Source: Tatumella punctata
GTDB lineage: Bacteria; Pseudomonadota; Gammaproteobacteria; Enterobacterales; Enterobacteriaceae
Direction: 5' to 3'
NCBI RefSeq assembly: GCF_039523735.1
Contig: NZ_BAAAFW010000094.1
Location: 1 to 64,000 of the forward strand
Length of the DNA: 64,000 nucleotides
Shown here piece by piece: positions 61,600-64,000 of the stretch (positions within the stretch are counted from its first letter, which is position 1; every line of letters starts with the position of its first letter). Below the pieces are notes generated by a model, which saw only the letters and a list, made by a program, of their open reading frames with translations, was not told the DNA's origin and made no database searches. Both the position numbers and the translations under genes were made by a program.

Positions 61600-62787
61600 A
61601 TGGGAAATATTCAGCGTCCGAACCCTCATATTCAGCAAATCGCACTATTTGCATTAATGTTTTTACCCGGCCTTAGCTGGTCGAGCTGGGTCAGCAGAAC
61701 CCCTGCAATGCGGGATCTGTTACAGGCGCCGGTTGAGTCAATGGGATTAATGCTATTCGGCTTTTCCTGCGGCTCTATGGCAGGAATTTTACTGGCAGGT
61801 AAACTGATTAACAGTTTCGGTATCCGCAGGATCATGCTATGGGGATACCTTTTGCTGTCTGCCGGTCTGCTAATACTGGCATTCAGTATGGCTATACCGG
61901 ATATTGTGCTGGCATTTTTTGCACTGGCTGTTTTTGGTTTCGGTGCCGGACTGTCTGATATCACCATCAATATTGAAGCTTCAGCCTTCGAGAGACAGCA
62001 GAATAAACCCGTCATGACGATACTTCATGGTTTTTTCAGCGGCGGTACTCTGGCGGGAGCTGTTACCGGAATGCTGATGGCTGCCTTAAACCTGCCACCT
62101 CAGTGGCATTTTACGTTAATCGCCGGTCTGCTGTTGGTCTGTATTTTTCCGCTAATCAATCGCCTTGACTGGCAGAGTGAAAAAGAGGCTGCGGAACAAC
62201 CTCAGTCAGGAAGCTATCAGTCCCAGGTGTTCAACGAACTACGTGATAAGCGATTACTGCTGCTGGGCGTCGTTATTCTGGCGATGGCACTGGCTGAGGG
62301 TTCTGCTAATGACTGGGTTCCTTTATTGATGACCGACGGTTATCACTTCAGCCATACTACCGGTACCCTGGTATACGTTGGTTTTACGGCCGGAATGACA
62401 CTGGGCCGCTTTATCGGTGGCAGCTTTGTACGCCGCTTCGGGCGCGTCCGTATGCTGAGATTCAGTGCTTTATCTGCTGTCAGCGGCTTATTACTGGTGA
62501 TTTTTTCTTCCGTCCAATGGCTGGCAGCTGTTGCAGTGATATTGTGGGGGATTGGCGCTTCTCTGGGCTTCCCCCTGACGATCTCTGCTGCCGGGGAAGG
62601 GAAAAACAGTAACCTGCGGGTCACTATTGCTGCCACACTGGGTTATATTGCTTTTCTGGTCGGCCCGCCCTGCCTCGGGTTTCTCGGCCAGTATGCCGGA
62701 TTAAGGATGGCAATGCTGCCGGTACTGCTCATGGTTATAATCGCGTTTTTCTGTACTTCGTCGGCAGCATCCCCCCGCCAGGACTGA
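61600..62787 (+). CDS. MFS inner-membrane protein, YbjJ-like
   Basis: 395 residues with 12 membrane segments. FLPGLSWSSWVSRTPAMRDL at 23-42, GFSCGSMAGILLAGKLINSF, GAGLSDITINIEASAFERQQ near 120, VMTILHGFFSGGTLAGAVTG and EGSANDWVPLLMTDGYHFS near 232 match the YbjJ/FucP-related group of E. coli. Substrate is unknown. ATG at 61600 with GGAAA upstream. Divergent from the TonB receptor; a Fur box lies between them but nearer the receptor. Confidence 0.8.
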   Translation: MGNIQRPNPHIQQIALFALMFLPGLSWSSWVSRTPAMRDLLQAPVESMGLMLFGFSCGSMAGILLAGKLINSFGIRRIMLWGYLLLSAGLLILAFSMAIPDIVLAFFALAVFGFGAGLSDITINIEASAFERQQNKPVMTILHGFFSGGTLAGAVTGMLMAALNLPPQWHFTLIAGLLLVCIFPLINRLDWQSEKEAAEQPQSGSYQSQVFNELRDKRLLLLGVVILAMALAEGSANDWVPLLMTDGYHFSHTTGTLVYVGFTAGMTLGRFIGGSFVRRFGRVRMLRFSALSAVSGLLLVIFSSVQWLAAVAVILWGIGASLGFPLTISAAGEGKNSNLRVTIAATLGYIAFLVGPPCLGFLGQYAGLRMAMLPVLLMVIIAFFCTSSAASPRQD

Positions 62788-62823
62788 GCGTTTCCTCTGA
62801 TAACCGGGACCGGAGAGACTCCC

Positions 62824-62849
62824 CCGGAACAGAAGTGACTCTGTTCCGG
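62824..62849. terminator. bidirectional hairpin between the MFS and SRPBCC genes
   Basis: CCGGAACAGA and TCTGTTCCGG form a 10-base-pair stem with a 6-base loop, followed on the plus strand by CGCTTTTATTT. It serves the converging genes. Confidence 0.65.
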
Positions 62850-62858
62850 TAAACGCTT

Positions 62859-63377
62859 TTATTTCAGCGCTTTTGCTGCAGTAATAAGACCATCCAGCCA
62901 CTCCTGATGACCATTGATCATCGGATTAGGAGTGGTCTTTGCCAGTTCAACAGCCGGCTGCCCGTTCTGAGTTTCCTGGGTAAGAATACGGACACGGTTG
63001 CCAGGAAGATCCTCCACCAGCCACGCATGCAGTACATCCAGACGTTCATCACTGCCCGTCTCACCTGACCAGCCATGCCAGGAAACACGAGCAACATCTC
63101 CGCTATCTGGTGCACAATATTCCGTGACCTGCGCTTCGACATGGAAGCCAAACGTCTCGAAACTGAAGCGCATATCTGCCGCCAATTGCGGACCTTTATT
63201 GTCATAATACCGTGCGTTGGCGGAATTTTTATAGTAATCCGGCCATCGTGCCGGAGTAGTAAGCAATGGCCAGATATCCCGGGTCGTCAGACCGGATACA
63301 ATGACTTCATTTGAGCAGTAATTGTCAGTAAAGCCAGGAACAAAACCTTCCGGCCAGTTAATCCCATTCATTTTCAT
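62859..63377 (-). CDS. SRPBCC (START-like) domain protein
   Basis: 172 residues from the ATG behind TATAGAG. The pattern EVIVSGLTTRDIWPLLTTPA, ADMRFSFETFGFHVEAQVTE, ARVSWHGWSGETGSDERL and HAWLVEDLPGNRVRILTQET fits the polyketide-cyclase/START-like fold with a hydrophobic pocket. Function unknown; such proteins bind hydrophobic small molecules. Divergent from the LysR gene, 239 bases away, so it is probably the target of that regulator. Ends NPMINGHQEWLDGLITAAKA. Confidence 0.75.
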   Translation of the reverse strand: MKMNGINWPEGFVPGFTDNYCSNEVIVSGLTTRDIWPLLTTPARWPDYYKNSANARYYDNKGPQLAADMRFSFETFGFHVEAQVTEYCAPDSGDVARVSWHGWSGETGSDERLDVLHAWLVEDLPGNRVRILTQETQNGQPAVELAKTTPNPMINGHQEWLDGLITAAKALK

Positions 63378-63488
63378 ACAATTTTCTCTATATAAGGATG
63401 CTACACGTTCCGGTAGCAGACAAATAAAGTATCCTGTCAATGCAGAAATAAGACCAATCACCATTTTTTATTTCTATTATTCTCTGTG

Positions 63489-63504
63489 GTGATATCTTAA
63501 TCAC
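63489..63504. promoter_or_regulatory. inverted repeat in the SRPBCC-LysR divergent gap
   Basis: GTGAT-N6-ATCAC, framed by ATTCT and AGAAT half repeats (63478-63509). A possible site for the divergent LysR regulator; it overlaps neither start codon. Confidence 0.4.
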
Positions 63505-63616
63505 AGAATACAAACGGAAGCATTATGCTGTCCGTGAACCGGTCACTTGTTCAGCCCGGCACTGTAGAACTGTATATGACCCGTCACATACAATGTTAAA
63601 CATAAACCGGGCTTAC

Positions 63617-64000
63617 ATGACGAAGAAGCCAATGCACAACGATATCCGTACTGTCGATCTTAATTTACTCAAAACACTTGATGCCCTGTTGGACGAACGC
63701 AGCGTAACCCGCGCAGCAGCACGGTTATCACTGACACAACCCGCCGTCAGTGGCATGCTGAACCGCCTGCGGGAATATTTTAATGATCCGCTTTTTACCC
63801 GTACACAGCGGGGGATTATCCCGACATTACGGGCACTGGAATTGCAGCAACCAGTGAAAGATATACTCACAGAAATCAGTGGATTACTGCAGCCAAAGAC
63901 CTTTGACCCGCTAACCGCAGAAATAACCATTAAAATTGCAGCCACTGATTATGCTCTGCGGGCTGTGGTCGTTCCTTTTATAGAAGCGCTGAAGTTACAG
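63617..64000 (+). CDS. LysR-family regulator, N-terminal part (runs off window)
   Basis: 128 codons in frame to the window edge. The ATG at 63617 (a second at 63632 is possible) opens MTKKPMHNDIRTVDLNLLKT, then DALLDERSVTRAAARLSLTQ, PAVSGMLNRLREYFNDPLFT and RTQRGIIPT, the canonical LysR helix-turn-helix. The effector domain begins with EITIKIAATDYALRAVVVPF. The downstream part is outside the window. Divergent from the SRPBCC gene. Confidence 0.88.
   Translation, partial: MTKKPMHNDIRTVDLNLLKTLDALLDERSVTRAAARLSLTQPAVSGMLNRLREYFNDPLFTRTQRGIIPTLRALELQQPVKDILTEISGLLQPKTFDPLTAEITIKIAATDYALRAVVVPFIEALKLQ

Noticed and set aside
61438..61638. Minus-strand frame of 66 codons at the start of the YbjJ-like gene
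   Set aside because: Overlaps the start of the MFS gene on the other strand; no ribosome site or conserved motif.
1..64000. tRNA, rRNA, CRISPR arrays, insertion sequences, integrase or attachment sites
   Set aside because: None was recognised; no cloverleaf, spaced direct repeats or transposase-like frame was seen.

Overview
The window looks like chromosomal DNA of an Enterobacterales bacterium, most probably of the Erwiniaceae (a Tatumella/Pantoea/Erwinia-like genome); species is not decidable from sequence alone. The left third keeps the E. coli order tktA ... speB-speA // metK-galP-sprT-rsmE-gshB-yqgE-ruvX-yggR // yggS-yggT-rdgB-hemW // yggN-yggL-trmB // mutY-yggX-mltC // speC, with protein lengths and signature motifs that match the E. 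coli families closely. Several genes that E. coli has in this stretch are missing here (loiP/yggG, endA, yggU, yggM-ansB, nupG), and a yidB-like gene and a chagasin-like inhibitor gene have been inserted.

Layout. 1-4.1 kb: tktA start, yidB, agmatinase and arginine decarboxylase (putrescine via agmatine). 4.7-8.5 kb: metK with MetJ boxes, galP with GalR-type and CRP sites, sprT. 8.6-11.5 kb: rsmE-gshB-yqgE-ruvX. 11.6-20.6 kb: housekeeping yggR to mltC. 20.6-23 kb: ornithine decarboxylase speC, preceded by a possible 45-codon leader ORF. 23.8-28.3 kb: small metabolic and regulatory genes (acuI-like reductase, yqjH/yqjI-like iron pair, ytfH/qorB pair, LEA-like periplasmic protein). 28.6-41.2 kb: a colinear nitrite/nitrate island, nirB-nirD-cysG(short)-narK-narGHJI, with FNR boxes before nirB and narK. 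41.2-48.3 kb: two gluconate/idonate-type modules (idnO-MFS-idnR and LacI-MFS) separated by an AT-rich orphan regulator.

48.3-58.6 kb is the most unusual part: a minus-strand locus for a surface glycan (cupin, two sugar nucleotidyltransferases, a GT-A glycosyltransferase, an unknown protein, a WavE-family protein, a GDPD-like protein, a HAD phosphatase), followed by a GDSL-esterase autotransporter, an acyltransferase-3 gene broken at a nine-base homopolymer, and a FaeA/PapI-like regulator. 59-64 kb: a Fur-boxed CirA-like TonB receptor, a YbjJ-like MFS protein, an SRPBCC protein, and the start of a LysR regulator that runs off the window.

Functionally the accessory half suggests a facultative anaerobe that respires nitrate, detoxifies nitrite, uses sugar acids, scavenges ferric siderophores and decorates its surface with an acyl-modifiable glycan. 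No rRNA, tRNA, IS element or CRISPR array was seen. All product names rest on reading motifs and recalled family sequences; no database search was possible.
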